From Pseudomonas sp. BN102 (lineage in GTDB: Bacteria; Pseudomonadota; Gammaproteobacteria; Pseudomonadales; Pseudomonadaceae): DNA of 64,000 nt. The notes below the pieces were generated by a model. The model made no database searches. It had not been told where the DNA came from and was given only the letters and a program-made list of their open reading frames with translations. A program made the position numbers and the translations under genes. Numbering within the stretch: position 1 is the stretch's first letter; every line of letters begins with the position of its first letter. Below, one piece after another: positions 33,544-42,429 of the stretch. The stretch covers positions 264,475 to 328,474 of the forward strand of contig NZ_SSON01000078.1 in assembly GCF_029871245.1 (NCBI RefSeq), read 5' to 3'.

Positions 33544-34065
33544 TCAGGGAGTGCGGGCCAGGCGTGGATCGAAGATTACGCGCTTGGCGCTCAGGTAGCT
33601 TCTCTGCCAGTAGCTGTTCGACAGGCTGTCCAGGCGCACCGTTCCGCCGGTGCGCGGCGCGTGGACGAAGCGCCCTTCGCCCACATAGATGCCGGCATGA
33701 CTGACCTGGCCGCCGCCATTGGTGGCGAAGAACACCAGGTCGCCGCTCTGCAGCGCGTTGATGCCGACACTGGGCGCGCGCATGGCGATCATCTCGCGGG
33801 TGGAGCGTGGAAGGCTGATGCCGGCAGCGTCGCGGTAGACGTAACCGATCAGGCCGCTGCAGTCGAAACCGCTGTCCGGGGTGTTGCCGCCCCAGCGGTA
33901 GGGCGTGCCGACCAGGCCCAACGCGCGGAACAGCACGTCGTCGGCAACGGGCGAGAACTGCGGAGCCGGCGAGGTGATGACGGGCGGGGGCGGAGGCGCC
34001 TTGCTCGCGCAAGCGGTGAGCAGCGCAGCCAGGGCAAGAATGGCGAGGCGGTCCGGTGCGAGCAT
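33544..34065 (-). CDS. NlpC/P60-family cell-wall hydrolase lipoprotein
   Basis: 173 aa. Lipoprotein signal: hydrophobic helix ending L-L-T-A-C-A-S (lipid Cys at 19), a Pro-rich linker, then the NlpC/P60 peptidase domain (about 45-165) with the catalytic Cys in G-F-D-C-S-G-L near 69 and His in V-S-H-A-G-I-Y-V near 122. Such enzymes cut D-Glu/meso-DAP cross-links in peptidoglycan stems. A paralogue lies just upstream; the gap between them holds a terminator, so they are separate units. Confidence 0.87.
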   Translation of the reverse strand: MLAPDRLAILALAALLTACASKAPPPPPVITSPAPQFSPVADDVLFRALGLVGTPYRWGGNTPDSGFDCSGLIGYVYRDAAGISLPRSTREMIAMRAPSVGINALQSGDLVFFATNGGGQVSHAGIYVGEGRFVHAPRTGGTVRLDSLSNSYWQRSYLSAKRVIFDPRLARTP

Positions 34066-34150
34066 GACAAGTCAGTCCTGACTTGAGGAATGCACGCTAA
34101 TTTGCTGATCTCACAGTGATATTGCAAGCGAAAGCTGCGCGAGCGGGTAG

Positions 34151-34188
34151 AAAAACGCCGAGGCGGCCTGGAAAGGCCGCCTCGGCGT
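34151..34188 (-). terminator. Rho-independent terminator
   Basis: On the minus strand CGCCGAGGCGGCC, loop, GGCCGCCTCGGCG followed by TTTTT. It lies 22 bases downstream of the NlpC/P60 gene at 34210 and terminates it. Confidence 0.9.
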
Positions 34189-34209
34189 GGGGTCTGGAGC
34201 GGGTCCGGA

Positions 34210-34824
34210 TCAGCGCTGCAGCGAGTGGCGCAGCGGGCTGTTCATCGCCAGGACACGCTTGGCTTCCATGTAGCTGGCCTTCCAGTAGCGGTCGTCGAGG
34301 CTGTCGACACGCACGCCGCCGCTGCGGCTGCTGCTGGAGTGGATGAACTGATCGTCGCCTATATAGATGCCGGCATGGCTGACGCGGCCACGGCCACGGT
34401 TGTTGAAGAACACGATATCGCCGGGCTTCAACTCGCTGCGGGCGATTACCGGGGCGTCCAGGTTGATCATCTCGCGAGTGGAGCGCGGCAGCTGGATACC
34501 GGCCTCTTCCTTGAACAGGTAGCCGACGAAGCCGCTGCAGTCGAAGCCGGTCTTCAGCGAACGGCCGCCGAAGCGGTAAGGGGTGCCCACCAGTTCGTAA
34601 CCGCGCTCGAGCAGGCCATCGGCCAGGGAGGGCATCTGATAGGGCTGGTCGTCGGTGAGATCGGCCAGGTCCTTGATGCTCGGTTCGTTCAGCAGCGAAT
34701 CGGGCGCACCATCGGCCACCGGGGCCTGAGTCTGGAACTGGGGTTGCTGCTGCACATTACCTGCGCAAGCGGCGAGAAACAGGGCGAACGTCAGGGGCAC
34801 GAGGGGTGCGAAGCGCTTCAGCAT
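34210..34824 (-). CDS. NlpC/P60-family cell-wall hydrolase lipoprotein
   Basis: 204 aa. Lipobox L-A-A-C near 18-21, a linker rich in Gln and acidic residues (25-80), then the peptidase domain with Cys in G-F-D-C-S-G-F near 100 and His in V-S-H-A-G-I-Y-I near 152. Close relative of the next gene, including the shared G-T-P-Y-R and P-R-S-T-R-E-M-I segments, so this is a tandem duplication. The start at 34824 has a poor ribosome site; a GTG at 34830 is an alternative. Confidence 0.86.
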   Translation of the reverse strand: MLKRFAPLVPLTFALFLAACAGNVQQQPQFQTQAPVADGAPDSLLNEPSIKDLADLTDDQPYQMPSLADGLLERGYELVGTPYRFGGRSLKTGFDCSGFVGYLFKEEAGIQLPRSTREMINLDAPVIARSELKPGDIVFFNNRGRGRVSHAGIYIGDDQFIHSSSSRSGGVRVDSLDDRYWKASYMEAKRVLAMNSPLRHSLQR

Positions 34825-34893
34825 GGGCACGACCGTGTCGAGTGTTTTTTGAAGAAGGCGCGACTATGCCTTCTATCACCCTGATATGCAAAT

Positions 34894-35658
34894 TTAATCG
34901 CCTGAAATGTGACTTATCAGTCCTTGCAGAACATCTAAGGCCTTTCCTTGCAGATGAACATCGACCACCGGGCTGAGATCGGTGCGAGCCGGGTTGATTT
35001 CCACGGTGAAACCGCCTGCCTGGCGGGTGCGGACAACGGGCTCGATGATGTAGGGAAAGCTCGCCGTGGTTCCCACCGAGATCACCGCATCGAATCCCTT
35101 GCGAAGCTCGGCGTAGAGGCTGTCGATGGCTTGCTCAGGGAGCATTTCCTCGAACAACACCACGGGCGGACGGAGAATACCACCACACTCATGACATTTG
35201 GGAGGCATTTCCCCTGCCAGATGTCGGGCCAGGTCGGGACTTTCCGCCCCGCAGGATTGGCAGTAGAGCGGCGACAGTTCGCCGTGGATCTCGATCAGCC
35301 GCTCCGGTGGCGAACCCGCCTGGCGATGGTAGCCGTCGATGTTCTGGGTCAGCACCCAGCATTCGGGCTTGAGCCGCTGCAGCTCGGCGATGGCTTCATG
35401 GCCGGCATTTGGCCGGGCGTCCATGCAGGCGCGCCCCAGTTGGGCGAGGTATTTCCAGCAAAGCGCCGGGTTGCGCCGCAGCATGGGCCCGGAGAGGGCC
35501 TCTTCGATGGGCAGCCCCTCCTCCGTCACGCCGTTGTAGAGCCCGCCAAGCCCGCGGTAGGTGGGCAGGCCGGAGTCAGCCGACAGCCCCGCCCCGGTAA
35601 TGACCAGGATTCTCTCGGCGGCCTTCAGAGCCGCCGCCACACGCTGGATATCCGACAT
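34894..35658 (-). CDS. Sir2-family NAD-dependent protein deacylase
   Basis: 254 aa. NAD-binding G-A-G-L-S-A-D-S-G-L-P-T-Y-R at 22-35, Q-N-I-D near 104-107, catalytic His in I-H-G near 122, and a zinc site C-Q-S-C near 132 and C-H-E-C near 156. It removes acyl groups from lysines with NAD as cosubstrate. It stands alone between a NlpC gene and a DNA glycosylase gene. Not involved in cobalamin synthesis despite the cobB name used for bacterial sirtuins. Confidence 0.88.
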   Translation of the reverse strand: MSDIQRVAAALKAAERILVITGAGLSADSGLPTYRGLGGLYNGVTEEGLPIEEALSGPMLRRNPALCWKYLAQLGRACMDARPNAGHEAIAELQRLKPECWVLTQNIDGYHRQAGSPPERLIEIHGELSPLYCQSCGAESPDLARHLAGEMPPKCHECGGILRPPVVLFEEMLPEQAIDSLYAELRKGFDAVISVGTTASFPYIIEPVVRTRQAGGFTVEINPARTDLSPVVDVHLQGKALDVLQGLISHISGD

Positions 35659-35724
35659 TTCCCGCCCCCTGTTCCTGACCGCGCCCAGTGTCCGCCCGTA
35701 GCGAAGGCCAGCGCAACCGCGTGA

Positions 35725-36396
35725 TCAGTGGTTGACGGTGTGCGCCAGCATCACCGAAAGCTGGCAAAGGGGCCTGCCGCTTTCGGCATGCCACTGGTTG
35801 AAGGCGGCCTGGACCTGGGCCAGGTCCTTCTGGCTGGTGGGCGCCTTGTCGATGATGTCCTGGGCCTTGAGGGCGGCGACCATATCATCGGTAGGAATGA
35901 AGGTGTCCTTGCCGACCATGCGCAGGAAGCGCGGCGCCGATAGCCCACCCAGTTGGCTGCCACGCTTGGCGAGGAATTTCCACAGCCCGACTATGTCGGT
36001 CACGGGCCAGTCGGCGATCAGCGAACCGAAGCTGCCTTTCTCCCGCGCCACGTCCATTACGAACTGGGCATTGCGCGGCACGCTCTTGAGCTTGCCCAGG
36101 TGGCGGATCAGCCGGGTGTCCTGCATCAGCCGCTCCAGGTGCTCGGCGCTCATCAGCACCACCTTCTCCGGGGCGAAGCCGAAGAACACCTCTTCGAAGG
36201 CGGGCCACTTGGCATCCACCAGGCTGTGCTTGAGCCCCGCGCGAAACACCCGCAGGGCGATCAGCGACAGGTAGCGGTCATCAGGGAGTGCCCGCAGCTC
36301 GGCATCGCTGCGCGGCTGCGGCAGGCGCGCTTCCAGGGCTTCGGCCGAGCCGAAGCGGTTCAGGCAGTACTCGTTGAGCCAGCGGTAGTCGCGCAT
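35725..36396 (-). CDS. DNA-3-methyladenine glycosylase I family protein
   Basis: 223 aa, HhH-GPD-like glycosylase related to Tag. Family segments include F-R-A-G-L-K-H-S near 51, W-P-A-F-E-E-V-F near 64 and F-L-A-K-R-G-S-Q-L-G-G near 142. It lacks the N-terminal Cys/His zinc ligands of E. coli Tag, so it belongs to a divergent branch. It would excise alkylated adenine from DNA, but specificity is not certain. Confidence 0.8.
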   Translation of the reverse strand: MRDYRWLNEYCLNRFGSAEALEARLPQPRSDAELRALPDDRYLSLIALRVFRAGLKHSLVDAKWPAFEEVFFGFAPEKVVLMSAEHLERLMQDTRLIRHLGKLKSVPRNAQFVMDVAREKGSFGSLIADWPVTDIVGLWKFLAKRGSQLGGLSAPRFLRMVGKDTFIPTDDMVAALKAQDIIDKAPTSQKDLAQVQAAFNQWHAESGRPLCQLSVMLAHTVNH

Positions 36397-36427
36397 GCAA
36401 TGTCCTTTCGATGCGGAAACGATTCCC

Positions 36428-36477
36428 TGTAGGAGCCAGCTTGCTGGCGAACCTTCGCGAGCAAGCTCGCTCCTACA
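36428..36477. repeat. GTAGGAGC-type inverted repeat
   Basis: TGTAGGAGCCAGCTTGCTGG and GCGAGCAAGCTCGCTCCTAC facing each other across 10 bases, 9 bases downstream of the ttcA stop. Probably serves as its terminator. Confidence 0.75.
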
Positions 36478-36486
36478 AGGGCAAGG

Positions 36487-37311
36487 TCAGATATTGACCA
36501 CGTCCAGCGTGCGTGGCGCCGCGGTTTCGTCGATGCGCAGGCTGGCAAAGTCGAAGAGGTTGCGGTCGGCCAGTTGCGAGGGCACCACATTCTGCAGGGC
36601 GCGGAACATGATCTCGGTGCGGCCCGGCGACTTGCGCTCCCAGTCCTGGAGCATTTCCTTGACCACCTGGCGCTGCAGGTTCTCCTGGGAGCCGCAGAGG
36701 TTGCACGGGATGATCGGGAACTCCTTGAGGATGGAATACGCCTCGATGTCGGCCTCGTTGCAGTAGGCCAGCGGGCGGATCACCACGTTGCGGCCGTCGT
36801 CGGCGCGCAGCTTCGGCGGCATGGCCTTGAGGGTGCCGCCGTAGAACATGTTGAGGAAGAAGGTTTCCAGGATGTCGTCGCGATGGTGACCGAGGGCCAT
36901 CTTGGTCGCACCGATCTCGTCCGCGAAGGTGTAGAGCGTGCCACGGCGCAGGCGCGAGCAGAGCGAGCAGGTGGTCTTGCCTTCCGGGATTTTCTCCTTC
37001 ACCACCGAGTAGGTGTCCTTCTCGATGATGTGGTACGCCACGCCGATGGACTCCAGGTAGGCCGGCAGCACGTGTTCGGGGAAGCCCGGCTGCTTCTGGT
37101 CCATGTTCACGGCGACGATCTCGAACTTGATCGGCGCGACCTTCTGCAGGTACAGCAGCACGTCCAGCATGGTGTAGCTGTCCTTGCCGCCGGACAGGCA
37201 GACCATGACCTTGTCGCCATCCTCGATCATGTTGAAGTCGGCGATGGCCTCGCCGGCCAGGCGGCGGATGCGTTTCTGCAGTTTGTTCTGGTTGACCGAA
37301 AGGGTGCCCAT
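36487..37311 (-). CDS. ttcA: tRNA 2-thiocytidine(32) synthetase
   Basis: 274 aa. It thiolates cytidine 32 of certain tRNAs using ATP and an iron-sulfur cluster. PP-loop C-L-S-G-G-K-D-S-Y near 38-46, and the two cluster-binding pairs C-S-L-C near 115 and C-N-L-C near 206. Length and motif order match the E. coli enzyme. It is divergent from the DnaJ-related gene with a 101-bp gap. Confidence 0.95.
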   Translation of the reverse strand: MGTLSVNQNKLQKRIRRLAGEAIADFNMIEDGDKVMVCLSGGKDSYTMLDVLLYLQKVAPIKFEIVAVNMDQKQPGFPEHVLPAYLESIGVAYHIIEKDTYSVVKEKIPEGKTTCSLCSRLRRGTLYTFADEIGATKMALGHHRDDILETFFLNMFYGGTLKAMPPKLRADDGRNVVIRPLAYCNEADIEAYSILKEFPIIPCNLCGSQENLQRQVVKEMLQDWERKSPGRTEIMFRALQNVVPSQLADRNLFDFASLRIDETAAPRTLDVVNI

Positions 37312-37412
37312 GGTGCTCTGGAATCCGGGGGGAGATGCGAAAAGCTGGCTATTTTACGCACAAAGCGCGCGCGGCCCCAGCCCCATCGACAGCCTGTGCT
37401 AGGCTCCCGCCG

Positions 37413-38012
37413 ATGAACAGCGACCTCGACCCCGCCCTGGACCTCAGCGACCAGCTCCACGAACTCTTGCGCGGGGCGCCCGAAGGCTTGAGCGAGTACC
37501 AACTGATCCAGGCGCTCAAGGCCCGTCACTCCACCCACATCCCCCACCTCGAACTCACCGACAGACTGGTGCTGTTCCGCACCCACTTCCTGGTGTTCAA
37601 CGCCCTCTACCTCCTTCGCGACCGGCTGAACGGCGAGGGCCTCGCCCAGCTCGCCATCAGCCCCTTGTGCGTCCAGTTGTTGCCATACGAAGCCGGGGCG
37701 ACGGCAGCCCTCAGCGAACTGGACCCGCTGCGGAACTACTACCTGGACCTGAAGAACCTGCGGGAAACCACCGAAGAGGATGTGGAACGGCTGCTGGCCA
37801 GCTTCTGGACGCGCATGCAGGGCAGCGAGGAAAAGCTCGCGGCCCTGGAGTTGTTCGGCCTGCACGATGGCAGCCAGCCACTCAGCCTGGCCCTGATCAA
37901 GCAGCGCTATCGCCAGCTGGTGAGCCTGCACCACCCCGATCGGGGCGGCAGCACTTCGCGGCTGCAATCGATCAACAAAGCCATGGAAATACTTCAACGC
38001 TATTACAGTTGA
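37413..38012 (+). CDS. DnaJ-related protein with C-terminal J-domain
   Basis: 199 aa. N-terminal DNAJ_related domain (about 10-130) and a short C-terminal J-domain whose H-P-D motif is in L-H-H-P-D-R-G-G near 172-179. The J-domain suggests it recruits an Hsp70. Start at 37413 (no strong ribosome site). The partner chaperone is not in the window. Confidence 0.85.
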   Translation: MNSDLDPALDLSDQLHELLRGAPEGLSEYQLIQALKARHSTHIPHLELTDRLVLFRTHFLVFNALYLLRDRLNGEGLAQLAISPLCVQLLPYEAGATAALSELDPLRNYYLDLKNLRETTEEDVERLLASFWTRMQGSEEKLAALELFGLHDGSQPLSLALIKQRYRQLVSLHHPDRGGSTSRLQSINKAMEILQRYYS

Positions 38013-38167
38013 GGCTGAATCTTCGATTCGCTCTAAGGCGGCGGCAACTTGCCTGCCTATACTGCGACATAAGGTCGCATAGGTCGGCCGGGCACCGGGT
38101 GGCGCTGGCTACGCGCCCCCGGCGCTTCGCTGGGGGGCGACCTCATAATAATGAGGAGGTGTTCAGC

Positions 38168-38767
38168 ATGATCCACCACGTTTGGGGGCTCTTCACCCAT
38201 CCCGATCAAGAGTGGCAGGAAATTCGTGGCGAAGAGGAAAGCGTCAGCCACATGTACCTCACCCACGTCCTGATCCTTGCTGCAATTCCCGTGATCTCCG
38301 CTTATATCGGCACTACCCAGGTGGGCTGGGTCCTGGGCAAGGGCGATCCCGTCATGCTCACCCAGGCCAGTGCAATGCAGATGTCCATCATGTCCTACCT
38401 GGCGATGCTGGCCGGCGTGGCGGTGATGGGTGGCTTCATCCACTGGATGGCGCGCACCTACGACGCCAACCCGAGCGTCACCGAGTGCATCGTCTTCGCC
38501 GCCTACTGCGCCACCCCGCTGTTCATCGGCGGCCTGGCGGCGCTCTACCCACACCTGTGGTTTGGCGCGACGGTGGGCACTCTGGCCATCTGTTACACGG
38601 TGTACTTGCTCTACGTGGGCATCCCCACCTTCATGAACATTCCCAAGGACGAAGGCTTCCTGTTCTCCAGCTCGGTGCTGGCGGTGGGTCTGGTGGTGCT
38701 GGTGGCGATGATCGCGTCGGCCGTGATCCTCTGGGGCTTCGGCCTGGGGCCGGTGTACACCAGCTGA
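38168..38767 (+). CDS. Yip1-family membrane protein
   Basis: 199 aa with five hydrophobic helices (about 30-50, 72-94, 105-128, 135-155, 168-192). The N-terminal W-G-L-F-T-H-P-D-Q-E-W near 6-16 is the usual lead of bacterial Yip1 proteins. GAGGAGG lies 8 bases before the ATG. A terminator follows directly. Function unknown. Confidence 0.85.
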   Translation: MIHHVWGLFTHPDQEWQEIRGEEESVSHMYLTHVLILAAIPVISAYIGTTQVGWVLGKGDPVMLTQASAMQMSIMSYLAMLAGVAVMGGFIHWMARTYDANPSVTECIVFAAYCATPLFIGGLAALYPHLWFGATVGTLAICYTVYLLYVGIPTFMNIPKDEGFLFSSSVLAVGLVVLVAMIASAVILWGFGLGPVYTS

Positions 38768-38784
38768 TGATCTCCTTCTGACAA

Positions 38785-38812
38785 CGAGGCCGCCTGCGGG
38801 CGGCCTTTTCCG
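38785..38812 (+). terminator. Rho-independent terminator after the Yip1 gene
   Basis: GGCCGCC-TGCG-GGCGGCC followed by TTTT, 18 bases after the stop codon. Confidence 0.88.
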
Positions 38813-38895
38813 TTTGGGCGAGGATGACCACTCGGCGTCATCGTCTCCGGAAGGGCACGGCTTTGCGGCATAATTCCGCGCCAACGGAGTGCCCT

Positions 38896-39387
38896 ATGCC
38901 CGAGCAGTTACTTGCCCGCGTCGAAACCTGCTACCAGCAGGCCGAAGACTTTTTCAAATGCCGATTCCCCCGCCCCGAAGTGAGCTTCAAGCTGCGCGGG
39001 CAGAAAGCCGGCGTCGCCCATCTCGACGAGAACAAGCTGCGCTTCAACCCGCAGCTCTACCGCGAGAACCAGGAAGACTTCCTCCGCCAGACCGTGGCCC
39101 ACGAAGTGGCGCACCTGGTGGCCCACCAGCTGTTCGGATCGCGCATCCAGCCCCATGGCGAGGAATGGCAGCTGATCATGCGCGGCGTTTACGAGCTGCC
39201 GCCCAACCGCTGCCACAACTATGAAGTGAAGCGGCGCAAGGTCACCCGCTACCTCTACCGCTGCGCCTGCCCCGACGGCCATCCCTTCTCCGCCCAACGC
39301 CACGCCCTGGTGGCCCGCGGCCGCCGCTACTACTGCCGGCGCTGCCGGGTGACCCTGGTGTTCAGCGGGGAACAGAGCCAGGTGTGA
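38896..39387 (+). CDS. SprT-family zinc metalloprotease-like protein
   Basis: 163 aa. Zincin motif H-E-V-A-H near 74-78 and a C-terminal zinc ribbon (C-A-C-P near 128, C-R-R-C near 151). SprT/Spartan proteins cut DNA-protein cross-links in eukaryotes; the bacterial role is not established. Start at 38896; the longer frame to 38824 runs over the terminator-promoter gap. Confidence 0.87.
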   Translation: MPEQLLARVETCYQQAEDFFKCRFPRPEVSFKLRGQKAGVAHLDENKLRFNPQLYRENQEDFLRQTVAHEVAHLVAHQLFGSRIQPHGEEWQLIMRGVYELPPNRCHNYEVKRRKVTRYLYRCACPDGHPFSAQRHALVARGRRYYCRRCRVTLVFSGEQSQV

Positions 39388-39412
39388 AGCCGGCACAGAG
39401 GCAGGGCTTTTC

Positions 39413-39512
39413 CTGTGGGGGCGAATTCATTCGCTGAGAACCGCGCAGCGGTCCCCTGGACCTTCGAAGGGCAGGCTTTTGGCCTGCATAGCGAATGAAT
39501 TCGCCCCCACAA
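39413..39512. repeat. Full REP-like inverted pair
   Basis: CTGTGGGGGCGAATTCATTC and GCGAATGAATTCGCCCCCAC as outer arms, with inner hairpins. It lies between the convergent SprT and CaiB genes and may terminate both. Confidence 0.78.
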
Positions 39513-39537
39513 GGTTTGCCACGATCAGGCTCCCGCC

Positions 39538-40719
39538 CTAAGCCGTCACCTTCGCCGCCTTCAGCGCCTCTATCCGTTCAGTGCTCAATCCCAGTTCGGC
39601 CAGCACCTCAGCCGTGTGCGAGCCCACCGCTCCGCCAACGTGGCGCGGCGCCGGCAACCCGGCGGAGAACTTGATCGGGCAGGCGATCTGCCGCTGTGGC
39701 GGCAAGCCGTCGCGCGGGACGTCCACCACCAGGCCACGGGCTTTGATCTGCGGATGCTCTACCGCCTCGGACAGCGGCAGCATCGGCTCCACGCAGGCAT
39801 CCAGCGCCGCGAATACCTCCAGCCACTCAGCGTAGTCGCGCTTCTCGAACTCGATCTCGATGGAGCGTTTCAGCTCGCGCTGCTCCTCTGCTTTGGGCGA
39901 CAGGCCCTTGGCCGCCAACTCCGGCCGACCGATGGCGGCACAGAACTGCTGCATGAATTGCGGCTCCAGGCTGCCCACCGAGAACCAGCGGCCATCGCGG
40001 GTGCGGTAGTAGTCGTAGAAGCTGCCGCCGTTGAGCGCCTGGTTCTCCATGTCCGGCTCGACGCCAGCTCCGAGGTAGCCGGCGCCGGCCATGCCGTGCA
40101 GGGCGAAAGCGCAGTCGGTCATGCTCACGTCCACCTGCTGGCCCTCCCCCGTGGCCTGGCGATGGATCACCGCCGCCAGCAGGCCCATCACGCCGTGCAG
40201 GGAACCGCCGCCAATGTCCGCCAGCTGGACGCCGAGCGGCAGCGGTCCGCTGTCGCGGCGCCCGGTGTAGCTGGCGATGCCGGCCAGGGCCAGGTAGTTG
40301 ATGTCGTGCCCGGCGCGGTCGCGGTACGGGCCGGTCTGGCCGTAACCGGTGATGGAGACGTAGATCAGCTTCGGGTTGACCGCTTTCAGCGCTTCATAGC
40401 CCAGGCCCAGCCGGTCCATCACGCCCGGGCGGAACTGCTCCAGGACAATGTCGTAGTCACGCACCAGTTGTTTGACCAGCTCCACTGCCTCCGGACGTTT
40501 CAGGTCCAGGGCGATGCTGCGCTTGTTGCGGTTGAGGTAGGCATGGCTGGTGGACTGGCCGCCGTCATGGGGCGGCAGCACCCGCACCAGGTCCGTACGA
40601 CTGGGGGATTCCACCCGCAGCACCTCGGCCCCCATGTCGGCCAACAGCAACGAGGCGAACGGCCCCGGCAGCAAGGTAGAGAAGTCGAGGATTTTCAGTG
40701 AAGACAGCGGGCCTTTCAT
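39538..40719 (-). CDS. CaiB/BaiF-family CoA transferase or 2-methylacyl-CoA racemase
   Basis: 393 aa, class III CoA-transferase fold. L-L-P-G-P-F-A-S near 18-25, Y-L-N-R-N-K-R-S near 61, F-R-P-G-V near 94, and G-H-D-I-N-Y-L-A near 141. The His-Asp pair in the last motif matches the catalytic pair of alpha-methylacyl-CoA racemases, which favours racemase over CoA transfer. AGGAG lies 5 bases before the ATG at 40719. It is the last gene of a four-gene acyl-CoA operon. Confidence 0.85.
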   Translation of the reverse strand: MKGPLSSLKILDFSTLLPGPFASLLLADMGAEVLRVESPSRTDLVRVLPPHDGGQSTSHAYLNRNKRSIALDLKRPEAVELVKQLVRDYDIVLEQFRPGVMDRLGLGYEALKAVNPKLIYVSITGYGQTGPYRDRAGHDINYLALAGIASYTGRRDSGPLPLGVQLADIGGGSLHGVMGLLAAVIHRQATGEGQQVDVSMTDCAFALHGMAGAGYLGAGVEPDMENQALNGGSFYDYYRTRDGRWFSVGSLEPQFMQQFCAAIGRPELAAKGLSPKAEEQRELKRSIEIEFEKRDYAEWLEVFAALDACVEPMLPLSEAVEHPQIKARGLVVDVPRDGLPPQRQIACPIKFSAGLPAPRHVGGAVGSHTAEVLAELGLSTERIEALKAAKVTA

Positions 40720-40739
40720 GGCGACTCCTGATCTGTTGG

Positions 40740-42377
40740 TCATTCCCAATGCAGCGCCTGGCGTGCATCGAGACGTTCGACGGCTGGGGCGTAGCGGGCC
40801 TCCAGCACGTTGCGGCGAATCTTCATGGTCGGCGTCATGCAGCCGTTATCTACCGTCCAGGGCTCGCGCACCAGTAGCAAATGGCTGACGCGCTCATGGG
40901 GCGAGAGGTTGCCGTTGAGTTGCGCCAGTGTGGCCAGCAGGTCGGCCTCCACCCGCGCACGCGCCTGCTCGCGGGCCGCCGGGCTCAGCTCTATCAGCGC
41001 CAGGGGCTGGTCGAGGCCGCTGCCCATGAGGCACACCTGCTCCACCCAGTGACTCTTGGCGATTTCGCCTTCGATGGGGGCAGGCGCCACGTACTTGCCC
41101 TTGCTGGTCTTGAAGATGTCCTTCACCCGGCCGGTGATGCGCAGGTAGCCCTGGGCATCGATCTCGCCCTTGTCGCCGGTGTGCAACCAACCGTCACGCA
41201 GGGTTTCCGCACTCTTGTCGGGCTCCAAGTAGTAGCCGGCCATCAGTGCCGGGCTGCGATAGAGGATCTCGCCGTCTTCGGCGATGCGCACTTCGTTGTC
41301 CGGCATCACCCGGCCCACCGAGCCGAAACGCACCTGCCCCGGCCGGTTGAAATTGCCGTAGGCGAAGTTCTCGGTCATGCCGTAGCCCTCGCAGATGGTC
41401 AGGCCGATGCGCCGGTACCACTCCAGCAGCGCCACCGGGATGGGCGCGGCGCCGCTCACCAGCACCCGCGCGCGATCCAGGCCAAGCCCACGGCGCACTT
41501 GGCGCGCCACCAGGGCGCCCAGCAGCGGGAGGCGTAGCAGGCGGTCGAGCCGGCGCTGCGGCAGCTTTTCCAGCACGCCCTGCTGGAAGCGCGTCCACAG
41601 GCGCGGCACCGAGAAAAACTGGGTCGGCCGAACCTCACGCAGGTCCTCGGCGAAGGTCTCGAGGGATTCGACGAAGGCGATGCCCCCGCCGCAATAGAGG
41701 CTGTTGGTTTCCACCAGGAAACGCTCGGCGGCATGGGACAGCGGCAGGTAAGAGAAGAACTGGTCGCCCTGCCCCAGGCCCATCTCCACCACCGAGCGGC
41801 TGGAGGCGAAGGCGAAGGCCCGTGCTGTCTGCATCACGCCCTTGGGCTGGCCGGTGGTGCCGGAGGTATAGAGGATGCTGAGCAGGTCGTCCGGCTGCTG
41901 CTCATGGGCATCACGCAAGGGCTCATGGCTGCTCAGCAACTCGCCCCAGTCGTGGTCGGCGCGCAGGGTCGGATAAGGCATGGCGATGCGCATCACCTCC
42001 GCGGGGATGCCCGGCTCCAGGTGTTCGGCGGCGTCCAGCTTGCCGAGGATGATGGCCTTGCATGCGGAGTGGCGCAGCACGTAGCCGATGCTCTCCGCCG
42101 ACTGCAGCGGGTAGAGCGGCACGCTGACCAGCCCGGCGAGCATGATCGCCAGGTCGCTGAGCACCCACTCGGCGCAGTTCTTGGCCAGTATCGCCACCCG
42201 GTCACCCGGTTCGCAGCCCAGCTCGCGCAAGGCACTCGCCAGGCGCCGGGCCTGGTCGTCGGCCTGGCGCCAGGTGACGGGGTACCAAGTGCGCGCCACC
42301 GGTTGACGCAGCCAGACGCGGTCCGGACAGGTCGCCACCCAATGGGCGAAACGTTGCAGCGGCAGTTGCTCGCTCAT
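40740..42377 (-). CDS. AMP-dependent acyl-CoA synthetase (long-chain type)
   Basis: 545 aa adenylate-forming enzyme. L-Y-T-S-G-T-T-G-Q-P-K-G near 170-181 is the AMP/ATP motif, G-Y-G-M-T-E-N near 325 the second, H-T-G-D-K-G-E near 395 and the C-terminal Lys in T-P-T-M-K-I-R-R near 520. It activates a carboxylic acid to its CoA ester and so starts the pathway of this operon. 20 bases separate it from the CaiB gene. Chain length and substrate cannot be read. Confidence 0.88.
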   Translation of the reverse strand: MSEQLPLQRFAHWVATCPDRVWLRQPVARTWYPVTWRQADDQARRLASALRELGCEPGDRVAILAKNCAEWVLSDLAIMLAGLVSVPLYPLQSAESIGYVLRHSACKAIILGKLDAAEHLEPGIPAEVMRIAMPYPTLRADHDWGELLSSHEPLRDAHEQQPDDLLSILYTSGTTGQPKGVMQTARAFAFASSRSVVEMGLGQGDQFFSYLPLSHAAERFLVETNSLYCGGGIAFVESLETFAEDLREVRPTQFFSVPRLWTRFQQGVLEKLPQRRLDRLLRLPLLGALVARQVRRGLGLDRARVLVSGAAPIPVALLEWYRRIGLTICEGYGMTENFAYGNFNRPGQVRFGSVGRVMPDNEVRIAEDGEILYRSPALMAGYYLEPDKSAETLRDGWLHTGDKGEIDAQGYLRITGRVKDIFKTSKGKYVAPAPIEGEIAKSHWVEQVCLMGSGLDQPLALIELSPAAREQARARVEADLLATLAQLNGNLSPHERVSHLLLVREPWTVDNGCMTPTMKIRRNVLEARYAPAVERLDARQALHWE

Positions 42378-42429
42378 CCCACAGTCCTCTTATTGTTGTT
42401 ATCGGTTCGACGCCAGATGGCCCGCTACT

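Noticed and set aside
34894-35658. Sirtuin gene as part of cobalamin synthesis because bacterial sirtuins are named CobB
   Set aside because: Sequence motifs are of a protein deacylase and it is not in the cobalamin operon; the amidating CobB is at 28177-29475.
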